Source: Prostheceraeus crozeri
Taxonomy: Eukaryota; Platyhelminthes; Polycladida; Euryleptidae
Assembly: GCA_907163375.1 (NCBI GenBank)
Contig: CAJQUW010006823.1
Span: 186,001-250,000, forward strand
Direction of reading: 5' to 3'
Length of the DNA: 64,000 nucleotides
The first letter of the stretch is position 1. Each line of letters opens with the position of its first letter. Shown here piece by piece: positions 44,849 to 56,423 of the stretch. The notes beneath the pieces were generated by a model. It was not told where the DNA came from and did not search any database. It worked only from the letters and a program-made list of their open reading frames with translations. The position numbers and the translations under genes are program-made.

Positions 44849-46103
44849 CCAGGCGACCACAGAGAATCGATTATACAATTTAATACCTCTGAGTTTTTAC
44901 GAAGTCGAAAGGATATTTTCCATGATGTTCAGACCTTTCTTCACTCTACTTTCTTTCGACTTGAATGCAGTGTGTGCAAACCAACCAGGATTAATCGCAG
45001 AAATGTCGCTGGTGACTCAAAGAGAATGTGAGTGAATCTCGCTTGAATATTGCATGAAGGTGAGTGGCCGTGCTCTGTTGCGGTACAAAGAGCGTGTAAA
45101 AGTCGATGAAGACCACTTCGGATGTTTCAGAACTTAGCATTTTTTATGTTATGCTCATTTTTATTTTTACAGCGCCACATGCAGCCTGAAAGGACAATTT
45201 GAAAGTATAGTAAGTCCCTAATCTTATTGGATTCGGCTACTTTCTGAATACCCAAGTATTTCAGGTGACTTAATAAATGGGGAGACGCCGCAGCAGAGAA
45301 ATGTTTTGCAACCGATGTAACAGACAGGATGAAGCTGCAGCATAGGATAGCATGTAACATAGTTCAAACCGAGAAACAGAGACAAAAAATTCTGTGTATT
45401 ATTAAGCTTCTTTACGATTGCGTAAGGCATTATGTCAAGACTGATAGCAGTGGTGGACTTTCAAAAATGTTGTCGTTCAACATACCAAATTACATGTACA
45501 GCACTGATCGGCACCAGTCTTCACACTTTTATGGTGGAACTCTTGCCAAGTAAGGATCAGTTTCCTCTACAGAAAATGTTCGGACTATTGAAAATCAGTG
45601 CAAGCTTCCGTTAGACAGCATTCGTATTCGTCTTGTTTTTCAGCCAATATAATAAACTGCTGCATGAAATGAATTTATGAATTTATATGAATATATAAAT
45701 GAAATGAATTTATATCATTTTGAGACAACGTTATAGGTTTTGAGGGCGGATTAGGTATGTATGTAACTTCTTTTTCATTAGTAGGCCCATGAGTAGGCCT
45801 AGTATCTATGGTCAGAAGCCCCTTCAGTCATATTTAAGACACCATGCACCTTTCAGTACAAATTCTTCATTCTTTCCTCTTACGTCATCCTTCCTCTTCC
45901 AAAATTCATAAGACAGGCATAACCACTTAACTCCATAGACTTTTTAAGTATTTTGGAAAATGCAATTTCTGTTAGACTTACCATGTTTAGCGTGGCCGAA
46001 AGAAGAACCGGCATCAAACCGCGATCTGAAACCTGCATCAATATCGATCCTCCGTCTGAAACATTTAAAATATAATCATTAAAATATCACTGTATAAATG
46101 TTT
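44849..46103. other. No gene recognised
   Basis: AT-rich. Overlapping frames near 45224-45614 on both strands are shadows of one another and lack motifs. Confidence 0.3.
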
Positions 46104-46856
46104 GGGTAAATCCAATTTATTCCACAACATTTGACGAAAATGTGTCTTTGATTTGTAAAATCCATATTTCTGAACCGATTTCAATAGTTTTTTTTAATCG
46201 AACCGTAAAGATCTCATCTATTATGGCATGGTTTTTAAAAAGTCACAAAGCCAAGATCTTCTTCACAAGTTGCCGTTTTTTGCAGAAAAAAGACCAAAAA
46301 TGCATGTCCAAAGTTGCAGTACTCTCACTTCAACACGGATTTTCGATTAGATACATTCAAATACACCCACTAATATTTATATCATCTGAAAGAAGAAGAT
46401 CAGCTCTTTAAGACAGTCTAATTTTAAATATTATAATCAATATTAATCATTGAATTTTCACTGGGTTTCCATTGTCCAATGAAAAAAATGTCCTCTGACC
46501 GAGACGTTTTCTGTCCTCTGACCGAGGTACCTTTTCTCGAAGAATATTGATTCTTCCATTAAACGTTTTGCACCAAACGAATCCTCTAGTGTGCTAGTTT
46601 ATAAATCCGTAAAGAAAATTCAGTTTGATGCCGTTGCAAGTAAGTAATATTGATTTAAAAATATTTTTATCCGTTTTTTCGACCAGAGAATTTGAATATT
46701 CCCAAAAAATTTATATAGATGCTGAAACCAGAAATTTTGTCAGGAATCGATGAAATTTCACAGCATAGGAGGGATCCATGCTCTTAACATCTATGCAAAA
46801 GAAATTTTTTATTTATATCAATTAACCCTCTCAAAATCTCCAAAAACCACGAAAAT

Positions 46857-46896
46857 GTCCTCTGACCGAGACCCTAAAAAATCTCGGTCAGAGGAC
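46857..46896. repeat. Hairpin, 15-bp arms
   Basis: GTCCTCTGACCGAGA at 46857-46871 and its perfect inverse at 46882-46896, with a 10-base loop. Confidence 0.9.
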
Positions 46897-47071
46897 AACG
46901 TTGAAATTGAAGATCTCGGTCAGAGTACAGGGGTCTCGGTCTAAAGACATGATAATGTATGCAATTACATTTAGATCACTTCGTTTTACGCGTTCAAGTA
47001 TTCGTCCGAAGTTCCCGCAGTCTCATGAACCCAAATGCACAAACCGAAGAGTTTCCTGTTCGACATCAATT

Positions 47072-47110
47072 TGTCCTCTGACCGAGACCTTAAAAATCTC
47101 GGTCAGAGGA
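47072..47110. repeat. Hairpin, 15-bp arms
   Basis: GTCCTCTGACCGAGA at 47072-47086 and its perfect inverse at 47096-47110, with a 9-base loop (CCTTAAAAA). Confidence 0.9.
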
Positions 47111-47481
47111 CAAGGTGGGTCACGGCATGGCCATGGCAACGGACATTATATGTAATACGTTACATTTTGGTCACTTCGCTTTCCGCATGCAAGCATTCAT
47201 CCTAAGTTCCCAGTTTCATCAGCAACCCAAATGCAGAAGCCGAAGAGTTTCCTATTCGACATCTATCTGACCGAGATCAATTTGTCCTCTGACCGAGATG
47301 TAGAAAAAATGACTTTTTAAAAGTGCTAGATTTCTATGGAAAGTTTTTATTTGGTGTGGTCGCCGCTAAGATTTTCGTGTTCAGCGTAAAAAAATGAGTA
47401 TGTATGCAAATTTTCACGGAAATCTGAGACCCAAAGTTGAAAAGACAGAAATGTTGTGGAATAAATTGGATTTACCCGTTT

Positions 47482-50400
47482 ATGCTTGATAAGAGGTTTT
47501 TCTACTTTTGTCGCCCAAATGTAATATGTAATTCTGTTTTTTTACAAATACTCAAAAACGATTTTCACAATTCATTTTGAGCAACTAATTACATCAGGAA
47601 ATTGAATTTGCACCAATCAAGCCTTCCAGAAAAGGGCTATTCTTTTAGAAATAAGGGGCTTTTGACAGTCAAATTAGGGGCTTCAACAGGTTCCCAGGAT
47701 ACAAATCCCTTGAAGGGTTTCAAATATGGAATCTTTCATTTCAACCATTCAGCTCGCAGAAATGCGATCTTCTGGGCGTAGTTGGCTTGGCTAATTTGCT
47801 TTAAAAGTTAATGAAGGCGCCATGACAACAAATGCCATTGTTGTAGCTAAATAACATTTTTCTGCTCATAAAATGATTTAATATAAACATCATACTCATT
47901 CTAATTGTCCGCGGAAACAATAAGTTCATTTCAGCGAAGATTTTGTCTCCACTACAAATTCCTTCTCAAAGCATAGCAGATTGATCACCACGACTGTGCA
48001 ATAATTCAAAATCAAGAAATTTATGGTGCCCACATGAAAGGACAATGCTTTCTTTTTTCGCTGCTCCTGTTTACTTGCAATGAAATTGATCAAATGCAGA
48101 TGCGCAAAATTTCTGCTGCGTCTTGAAATTGGACAAGCAAAAATACACATAGATTAAAAAGCATTTATCAATGCAACAGAACTTTCATTTAGCTTGTTGG
48201 AAAAACATGCTATTGGCTAAATTTGCCGTGAAGTTAACAAGATCGATAACAAGGTTAGCAGGGTCTAAACAAGCTACAAATACTTTGTATGAAGACTTTT
48301 GTCATGATGTTCGTAATGAGGTCTCTTTGGTAGGCAACTTAATTTTATTCTATACTAGATGTTTTTTATATTCTTATCCGAAAATATTTCTAAGCGATAC
48401 CTGATAGGTTTCATGCTAATTAGATATCAAAATCCTACGTATCGAATATATAGTATGCAAACACAGGAATCATTTGCAAAATTTACCTTGATTGATCATT
48501 TTTTTCAACAAAAACTTACAATTTTAAAATTTCAATTCTCAGGTTCTCATTAAAAAATTAATCTTTTGATGCAAAAATTTTAACTGATGCTGACATTTTT
48601 TATGTAACACACTATCCACAACTTATATACTTTCTCTGTGTTTCTCACTGAAGTGGGTCATTGACTAGAAATGTAGATGAAATTGAATTCTCGTAAATAT
48701 GGATAAAGAATATGCATGAAAATACTGTCGAGGATGATTTTTCCACCTGTCAAAAAGGCATGAATTCTATTGGTGTGTGTTTTAATATAGAGAAATAGAT
48801 TAACTATCGAATAACTCAAATAAATAAAATCGGAATAATGAAAAGCAGCATTTGCCAAGGTAACATACTGAAGTTGAAAACTTATTTATCTGGGATAGTC
48901 AACTAGACAGATATCAACTCTTGGAGAAGTATCAACCAACATTTTCTTTCAAAAGCATGTGATGAATTGGCTAGCCTCAAAGAGGTGTTAGTTATTCACT
49001 CCTTCATACTCACATCCGGTCGAATTCATTGTCGCCATTTCTCTCCAGTCCTTTGTAGAGTTCTCTCTCGTAGGCTTTAGATCTGAAGAGATAATTGTAG
49101 GCAATTATTTCAATAGTTAACCTAATTGCTAATCGACTGAATGAGAAACACATTTACGTAGAGGTGAGCATAAAAACTCGGAAGATTGATTGCAAGCGAT
49201 TCGAGAAATGTAAAATAATCAGTTTTAGCTAACATCTCATCTGGCCATCGCCTTGCTAAGCCCTCAGTGAGAAAATTCCCCCCAATCATTCCCAAATTAA
49301 AATTTTGGAATGAAAAAAATATCCAACGGACCAAAAGATGTCAGGGCCTAGCATTCATTCATTTAATCACTCATTCCTCTTGATAGTTTATGCTTTGACT
49401 TAATGAATATCTAATTGGTAGCGAAAAAATAAGAAAATTATATGGTGCATGTACCATCATCACAAAGGCAGTGATTACAAAAGGCACGAATTATTGACAT
49501 TTGTAATTTTTATCGTTTTCGCAGCATGTTTTATCAACGTGTCACTTCATGATAGGCAGGAAGCTTAGAGGATTTAGACTAAATTTTCAAATGATGTGAC
49601 CATTTGAATTAAATTACCGGTAATTGAAACAACGGAACTATTTGTGATCCATAAATGTCAGAAGCTGATCAAGAAATAATAAAATTTTATTTTAATGCTT
49701 GTATTATGGTTGAAAAACATAGCATGTTCATTTGGCAGAGCAGTCTACTCTTCCCACATCGGACAATCGGGTCGTGTTTTTGTTATTTTGTAGATGCTGC
49801 CGTTACGTCAAAAGCCTGTTCAATGTGCCTCATTCTCCCCACTTCATCAAGTGGTGTCTGATAGAAATGGCGTCAACATATTGAAGTTCGTTATCTATGT
49901 ATGATGGCATAGATAAGTCGAAACTAGCGCATGCAGTCCAATTATAGTCTGGCACCGGATTTCAACCAAATGTATTCAGCATGTCAGCAAAATATAATCA
50001 TAGCAAAAATGCACGCCTAAAACATTGAGTCAAATTTGATTCATTCGGTCTTTTTTGAGGCTGAGTACGGTATTTATGAGACCAAATTCAACATCACAAC
50101 TTCTGCGACAAAATATTTCCTAAAGAACTTATTTTACTGAGTCAATCAATATTCAGATCAAAGTAATCGCAATCAGAAATGAGTCATATTTGTAGGTGAA
50201 TTAGTGTAGGTAAGTTGAGTGTGTCATTAAGACAACTTTATCATGAATGGTAATTTACAAGTAATTTGCAAATTTTTCAATGTGCATGTATATGTATATA
50301 TTTTGTAATTGATATATCGTAGGTCACATTTATTTGTAAAATATTGAAATCTTTGATTGGGCACACTTGTGCACTAAGCACACTTCAGATTTTTGTAACT

Positions 50401-53240
50401 GGTGGACTTGTTTGCAGACCTACGACATGAAGCAGTTTTGCATAAAATATTTTGCATTCAGTGTTTTAGGATTTGCATTAACCTATTTAGACGCATTGAT
50501 CGTTTAAATGGAGATTTCGACCCGCACTTTTTGGGTGAACGTTGCGAAGCTTTGACGAGCGTTGACCTCAGCAAGGTAAATTTTGGTAGCCAAAATATAG
50601 AGGAGATCAGCGCGATTCTAATAGTAACACTCCTGTTCAAAATCACTGTTGAAAAAATTGCGTTTACAAAAAAGCTTTCAGCAAACGCTAAGTTTTGAAA
50701 AGAGCATGGGCAGAAATGGGTTGATATCTTTAGAGGCAGCAAATATGCGAGTCGTATACTCACATTTGATTTTATGAGCACGGTTTCGACTCTCATGTAT
50801 GTAGACTTGCCTGCCAGAAAACAATAGCTTGATTAAAAAGCCATTGAATCCCCTTCAACAATTTAGACTGATATGGTGAACTCAAGCATCTGATGGATAG
50901 ATAGATTACTACATGCATTTACATTCCCGAAATGAAATGTAGGAGATTCTAAACTGTGATTTCAAAAATATATTATGATGCGTCAATCATGAAAATTCAA
51001 AGACGGTCTAATTACTGCGCATTTGAGGAGAAATGCAGTGAACATTCAACATCCAGGAAAGAGGTTCCATACGAATTGCTCTTGAAATTGAAGTTGATGC
51101 GAATGTAGACTTCCACTATACTTGTATAAGTGAAATTGTGTATTTGAGTACAAAAATAAAGAAATGCTACCTTACATAAGATTACAAGGAAATTGGCTCA
51201 AAATAAATCAACTATTCAAATTTCGACGCCACTTTTGATGGACATTTTTTTCAAGTTTTTTTTTGGAACCCCATAAACGGAGCGCAGTAATTTTGCTGCC
51301 AATGAACTCTCAAATCAATTAGTCGCAAAACGTGTCTTTATAATTTCAAATATGAAAATAAAAAACAAAAATCAAATTAATTTGAAGTTAATTCAAACCC
51401 AAAAATATTTCACTGGCCCTACGCACACTTTTTTCCATTGTCACTCTAAGCTCTTCTTCCATGCTCTGCAACCAACCAGTCGTGTCGGCCATTTGACAGA
51501 GACCTTACCGCACTGCATCGCTCCATCTCTATAACTGGGCATTCGGTCATCTCCCCTGCGGTTTGTTCGTGATTACATCTTTGATGGTTTATCCATCCTC
51601 CCTCCCCCCCCTAACAGCGTATCCTATCCAGCGCAGACTCCGAGTTCTGACGAAATTTTCCATTAGGGGACTCGTGTGCTCACTCGGAGTTCATGAAGAG
51701 TTCCTTGAAGTTTGTGAAGGCACATTTCATAAAATACCTAGTTTGGTGGCCTCGCTTCTTATATTCAGCAAATTGCTCAATTATTCAAAATAATATTAGA
51801 TATAGTAGCAACATAATAATGGGACAAGAAAATCACCTTTATTTGTTATATCTGTTCTATTGCAAACCAATGCACTTTATGCAAACAGCTAGTCTTTGTC
51901 TCTAATGAGGTTCCCCAGACAAAGTATTATGTGCCATCAATGCTTACTGTCATGAACAACAGGCTTATAATCAACACTAATCAATGAATTACATTCTCCG
52001 GTAACAGTTTTTGCTAATATTTTTCTGAAGAAATGATGGTAAATCGCTGTTTGATTTTCTTATCAGTGACAGCTTTTGTCAGAGTTGAAATAATAATCAT
52101 TGATGTGATACTACGAGAAATTTACCAAGAAAATGATCTGTGATGAGAAAGCGTTTCATGCAAGCGGAGTTAATTCCCCTGAATCACATGTAGAATTTTT
52201 ATCCACTACCGCAATATTTAATCGAAAAATAAAAGCAACGATATTGTCGCTTCACATTATTCTGGGCATTTGTTAAAAGCAATTATTCCCCACTCATACC
52301 AACATTAGATATGTAAATATGTAAAAAAAGGTACACGGGGGAAAATGCATATAAAACATATTCGGGAAAATCATTTGACACAATACATATAATATGAAGA
52401 GACAAAGTTTCATTTCACAATACAACTCTAGCATATATAGAAAAGTAAATCATCGAAAAAGATATATAGCTGCGAAGATGAACATCAAAAATGTAGTCAA
52501 AAAGATGCACATTTCAAAGACACTTTTTTCATTAAATTTTTTGACATTCAAGTTTGGTGATAAAGTGATAAGGAATAAGGGATATATTCAGTGATTCATC
52601 ACAGCAGAAAATGATGTTCACTTATAATAGTTATTTGTCTATTCTTGCATTGCTTTCGATTTGAAGATTCTTTGCAATTCCTGTACTAAAATGCTTCTTT
52701 GATTTTAATAACACTGAATAATGTAGACATTAAATATTCTAAAAATAATTCATATTAATGACAACTTCTTACTAGAATTACACTCAAAACATCAACTCTG
52801 CAGCTGCTCTTAACCCTATCCATGTAAAATATTTCTCCGAATCTTACATTCTTACATGAAATACATGATTCAGCGTATTTGCGTGTGAACTTTGTAGTGG
52901 TGACATTCATTTTGCTACAACTCGATCATCCATCAGGAATGCGGAGTGCCATCATTTTGATAGGACTCCAAATAGAATAGCTCTTTTATCAAGTTACTCA
53001 ATTTGTTTCCTTTAACATTTCAACATGTCCATGTAGATCTCAACTGTACTTGGTTCTCTGTGAGTGCCATGAAGTTTGCTTTGAATAACACAATGTATAA
53101 TTACTGGGCTTTAATGTTTTTTTAATGATTATAGATGAAACATTTCTATGACAAATAGATGACAACAGCTTTATAATAATGTCTCAAATAAATTGATTAG
53201 TTACCAGAAATAATCAATCCACTTGCTTATTTAAAGATTC
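47482..53240. other. 5.8 kb without a recognised gene
   Basis: AT-rich sequence. Open frames at 50402-50698 (+) and 50458-50796 (-) overlap on opposite strands, so at most one could be real; neither has family features. Frames at 51352-51905 look fortuitous. No terminal repeats were noticed. Confidence 0.35.
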
Positions 53241-53285
53241 TTCCACATCTGAATGACTGTCTTCGGACGAAACGCGCCGAGTGAT
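53241..53285 (+). ncRNA. Hammerhead-like motif (tentative)
   Basis: CUGAAUGA (expected CUGANGA with one extra base), then GUC-UUCG-GAC as a small helix II, then GAAACGCGCC. The last part resembles the GAAACGCGUC end of short-helix-III hammerheads, but the triplet is GCC. Helix I pairs only weakly (CACAU with GAGUG). It may be a relic of a Penelope-like element end. No protein fragment lies beside it. Confidence 0.3.
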
Positions 53286-53885
53286 TCTGAATTTCATTTG
53301 CAGTTATTATTGACAATAAAATGATGTGATATTGAGATAAAGTGATCGATGGAGTGATAAATTTTTGTGAAGAGAAGCGGAAACCTAAATCCATTTACTA
53401 TGTCGGTGCATAACAGATTATTAACAGTCTTGTTGCTCCTAATTTTTTTACTTTCAGGATGCAACTCAGAATTTAGTTGTTCTTTATACATTGTGTCTTC
53501 ATAAAAAGTGGAATTGATTGATGTACTAACTTATACAGAAAGTCAGTTGCGCGTTGAGGTATTATTTGTTAAATACCCCGGTTAGATGCCTTTGATGTGC
53601 CTATCGTATTCTCAAATGTACTCCGGCTATGCTGCTTATGAAATGAGGAGCTGTGTAATTTATGATGGGGATGTGAACAAGGCCTGCTTTTCCTGATATT
53701 AAATATAATGGCGACTATTAGGCTCCAAAATGTTCAGCTGAGGTTAAGTCTGCAACTCAGTTTTTGATAGCTTTAGTTACATAGAGGTAAAAAAGTGTAA
53801 AACCAGCTTATACATGTATATAGCAGGGTGTAAAACTATGTATATGTAGATATCAATTTAACTTAGCAGTTGAAGACTACGTAAT
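53286..53885. other. No gene recognised
   Basis: AT-rich spacer before the hairpin cluster. Confidence 0.3.
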
Positions 53886-53986
53886 AGATAATGCAAAGAT
53901 TTGAGGTCATTATTTGCTATAATTACCGAGAGCCGAAGGCTCGAGGTTATTATGACAAATAATGACCTCAAATCTATGCATTATCT
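53886..53986. repeat. 101-bp foldback hairpin with CGAG..GAA..CGAG core
   Basis: The 31-bp arms (53886-53916 and 53956-53986) pair with about two mismatches. The inner part continues to pair through TAATTACCGAG against CTCGAGGTTATT, and the tip is AGCC-GAA-GGCT. The same tip design as 4897-4992, with different outer arms. Confidence 0.8.
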
Positions 53987-53989
53987 GTT

Positions 53990-54115
53990 ATAATGCATGA
54001 CTTTTTCCATAGAAGTCTGCACCAGGTTAATAATTTCCATTCGGGAAAGTAATTACCTGCTTCGTGGAACTTATTAACCTGTGGACATAGAAAGCCTTAC
54101 AATGTCATGCATTAT
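53990..54115. repeat. Second foldback adjoining 53886-53986
   Basis: ATAATGCATGAC (53990-54001) is inverted at 54104-54115. TTCCATAGAA and AGGTTAATAA also have mirror partners on the right side, so the whole 126 bp folds imperfectly. Confidence 0.7.
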
Positions 54116-55323
54116 GTATGTGATATCATTCAAATGACCGGTCTTACCAACCCCGAACTCCACACTTGGAAAGGGTCTTGTGCAATAGTAGGTTACTATG
54201 TTCCGGCATGACTGTGCACTGATACTGGCAATGAGCTAGAATGTCGTCTTCTAGCTCGTGCATGACATTCACTTTCCTGATCACTTTATATGTAAAACTT
54301 AAGCACATGCTTATTGAGGCTGCAGAACCACCCCAGTTGTTTTGACTGAGTTGTATTTCAATTGAGTTTTTTTAATTAAGAATTCTGATCAGTATTCATG
54401 CGTCTTCTTCCAGCGTCTGATAGCGATTGTTGAAAAGAGTTTCAGCAAATTATGCGCATATTGCATATGAAGAAATCAATCTTTTTGGGTTAAATGCGTG
54501 TATGAAGTTTATCTCATCATCGAAGCGAACGGCGCCTGTTTGCAAATTCTGAAGATGGTGTAGTTGTTTTAGTGATTTCATTGATATCTTCTTGATAACC
54601 AAAATCAAACAATAACATACTAAAAATGTTGCGAACATTATTAATCAGACTTACTTTGAGATTAACTATTGATTGATAAGAAAAGCAAATGATCATTTAC
54701 GGTTTGAATATTTTTCAGATGCCAATTTACAAACCTACATAAGATTAGAAAATGCTAAAAGATAAATTTGAACTCAGAATCTAAAGAAAATCCTATTCAT
54801 CATTAGGCAAGAATTTGCACTTAAATGCACTTGTATGAACAACATTTCAAACATTTTTCATTAATCAATTGAGATGTTAAGAGCGGAGAAAAACAAATAA
54901 TGTTCGTGTCTACAGTTGATACAAACTCAAACTGCAAACCTAAAGTATCTGTATTATCCATTTACTTTACTCTATGTAAACATTAAGTCAAATTGAATAA
55001 CATTCAATCGCAATATAAGAAAGTTGCTGTTTATGCTTTATATAATCTTGAATTGACTCTAAGATCATTTCTTGCATTTTTTCTCTGTCACATTGGTTGT
55101 ATATTATTTCGATTACACATAATAATTGCCTACTTTGGAGTGCAGACGGTGTGCCTCGCAGCGATGTTTTGGGCTCTCTGTTGTTTTTTCACTTGTGTTA
55201 ATGATATACACTAGATGCACCATTGCATCATTGGCAAGTCCTGAAGTTTTTGGATGAAACTAAAACATGCTAAAATATCCGCAGGTAATCACTAGCTTTT
55301 TCAAAAAGCTGTATTTTTGTCGC
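54116..55323. other. No gene recognised
   Basis: AT-rich. The frame at 54993-55214 is hydrophobic without family features. Confidence 0.3.
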
Positions 55324-55438
55324 TTATTTTATGGGGATTATCAAAAATCGATCCAGCGCTTGTATCACATGGTCTATAGACCGCGCAAGCCATGTGATAC
55401 AAGCGCTGGATCGATTTTTGATAATCTTCATAAAATAA
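55324..55438. repeat. Near-perfect 115-bp hairpin
   Basis: 49-base arms (55324-55372 and 55390-55438) with only 2 adjacent mismatches (GG against AA) and a 17-base loop. The central arm part reads ATCGATCCAGCGCTTGTATC. It lies within an open frame (55267-55551) that runs straight through the hairpin and is therefore suspect as a gene. It could be a young foldback, a small-RNA precursor or an assembly artefact. Confidence 0.9.
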
Positions 55439-56190
55439 ACGACTCATTTAACGCTTTGAGAGAATACGGTTCTAAGATTATAAAAGACTCAGCGCTATTG
55501 ATGTTTAAAGTGTCAAATGCACGGATATTTGACGTGAAAATTCTGCTTTAGCATCCATCACATGCTAAATCAAATTATCAATCTAATTTTGAATGAAAAC
55601 TTTAATCTGCGTCCCATTAGATTTATGTGCTTTCTTTGTTATTGTCTTGCAAGAATAGGAAGCATGTAGAACTTGGCAGACGCTCAGATTCGTGGTAGTT
55701 ATTGGTTGCACATTATTCTGTGAAAGTTTCATTTTCGGCCTCACTCTCCGTAGAAACTCGCTCTGGTTGCCGGACTAAATGATGTCCATCAAGAAATATG
55801 TATACCATACGTCCATATGTCAATGATCCTTGTTACGACCGCCTTTTTCAAGGACTGTGTGTTGCTGTAACTCATTCCTCAAATTCACTTTACTATGATT
55901 TTTCCTTTGACTGACCATTGCAATGAATTCTACTTTAACATTCAAGCTATCATTACGTGTGGTGAATTTGTATCGAATTCTATGAACGTCATTGATTTTG
56001 TAATGTGAGACTATAAAGGTCGTCATAAGATAACTATGATGGCACCTGTCTGGACTCTGACAGTGGGTCTAGTTCAGTACCTCTCTGTCTTTATCTTGAG
56101 ATAACTTCTAGTGTAAATGTCGTATAGTCTAACATTTTCACGCACAATCTTGATTCACCTTGTAATTGGCTAATGCTAAATGAACCTCGC
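55439..56190. other. No gene recognised
   Basis: AT-rich spacer. Confidence 0.3.
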
Positions 56191-56394
56191 TTATACTCGG
56201 AGGCACATTAGGCACGAAGCCTTTCTTCCATGTGGCCGAGTTGTCATTTATCCACTCTCTTTCTTTTTGTGCGGAGTGTTTAGCAAGAATGCAGAGTGTA
56301 CCTTTTTTAGAAGTCTTAGGCTTGACCAGCCAAAGTTTGAACCAGGGTCTCTCGGACGCAGAGCGAACACTCTACCACACGGCCATAGCGCTGG
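56191..56394 (-). repeat. tRNA-derived SINE copy 2
   Basis: On the minus strand from 56392: GCTATGGCCGTGTGGTAGAG (A-box-like), TCGCTCTGCGTCCGAGAGAC, then GGTTCAAACTT (B-box-like), followed by a body ending TGCCTCCGAG. The polymerase III box spacing fits a tRNA-derived SINE. Copy 1 at 44654-44848 shares the body. Confidence 0.68.
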
Positions 56395-56423
56395 TGAGAA
56401 TTTAAGTGAGACTTTGAAATTAT

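Larger units (their letters stand above)
46104..47477. mobile_element. TIR element with repeated GTCCTCTGACCGAGA hairpins
   Basis: The 29-bp ends are perfect inverse complements (46104-46132 and 47449-47477, starting GGGTAAATCCAATTTATTCC), with GTTT repeated directly outside (46100-46103 and 47478-47481). Inside, the word GTCCTCTGACCGAGA or its inverse occurs about ten times, complete or partial (46490, 46513, 46857, 46882, 46914, 46934, 47072, 47096, 47266, 47284). A segment of about 200 bp is tandemly duplicated (about 46952-47150 and 47152-47300). No transposase was recognised. The superfamily is unknown. Confidence 0.85.

Noticed and set aside
46490-47298. CRISPR-like repeat array
   Set aside because: The 15-bp word is spaced irregularly and in both orientations within a TIR element of a eukaryotic genome; there are no constant spacers and no cas genes.
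50402-50796. Opposed 98- and 112-codon frames
   Set aside because: They overlap on opposite strands, lack splice borders and motifs; no basis to choose either.
55267-55551. 94-codon plus-strand frame
   Set aside because: Passes both arms of the near-perfect hairpin without family similarity; more likely a by-product of the inverted repeat.
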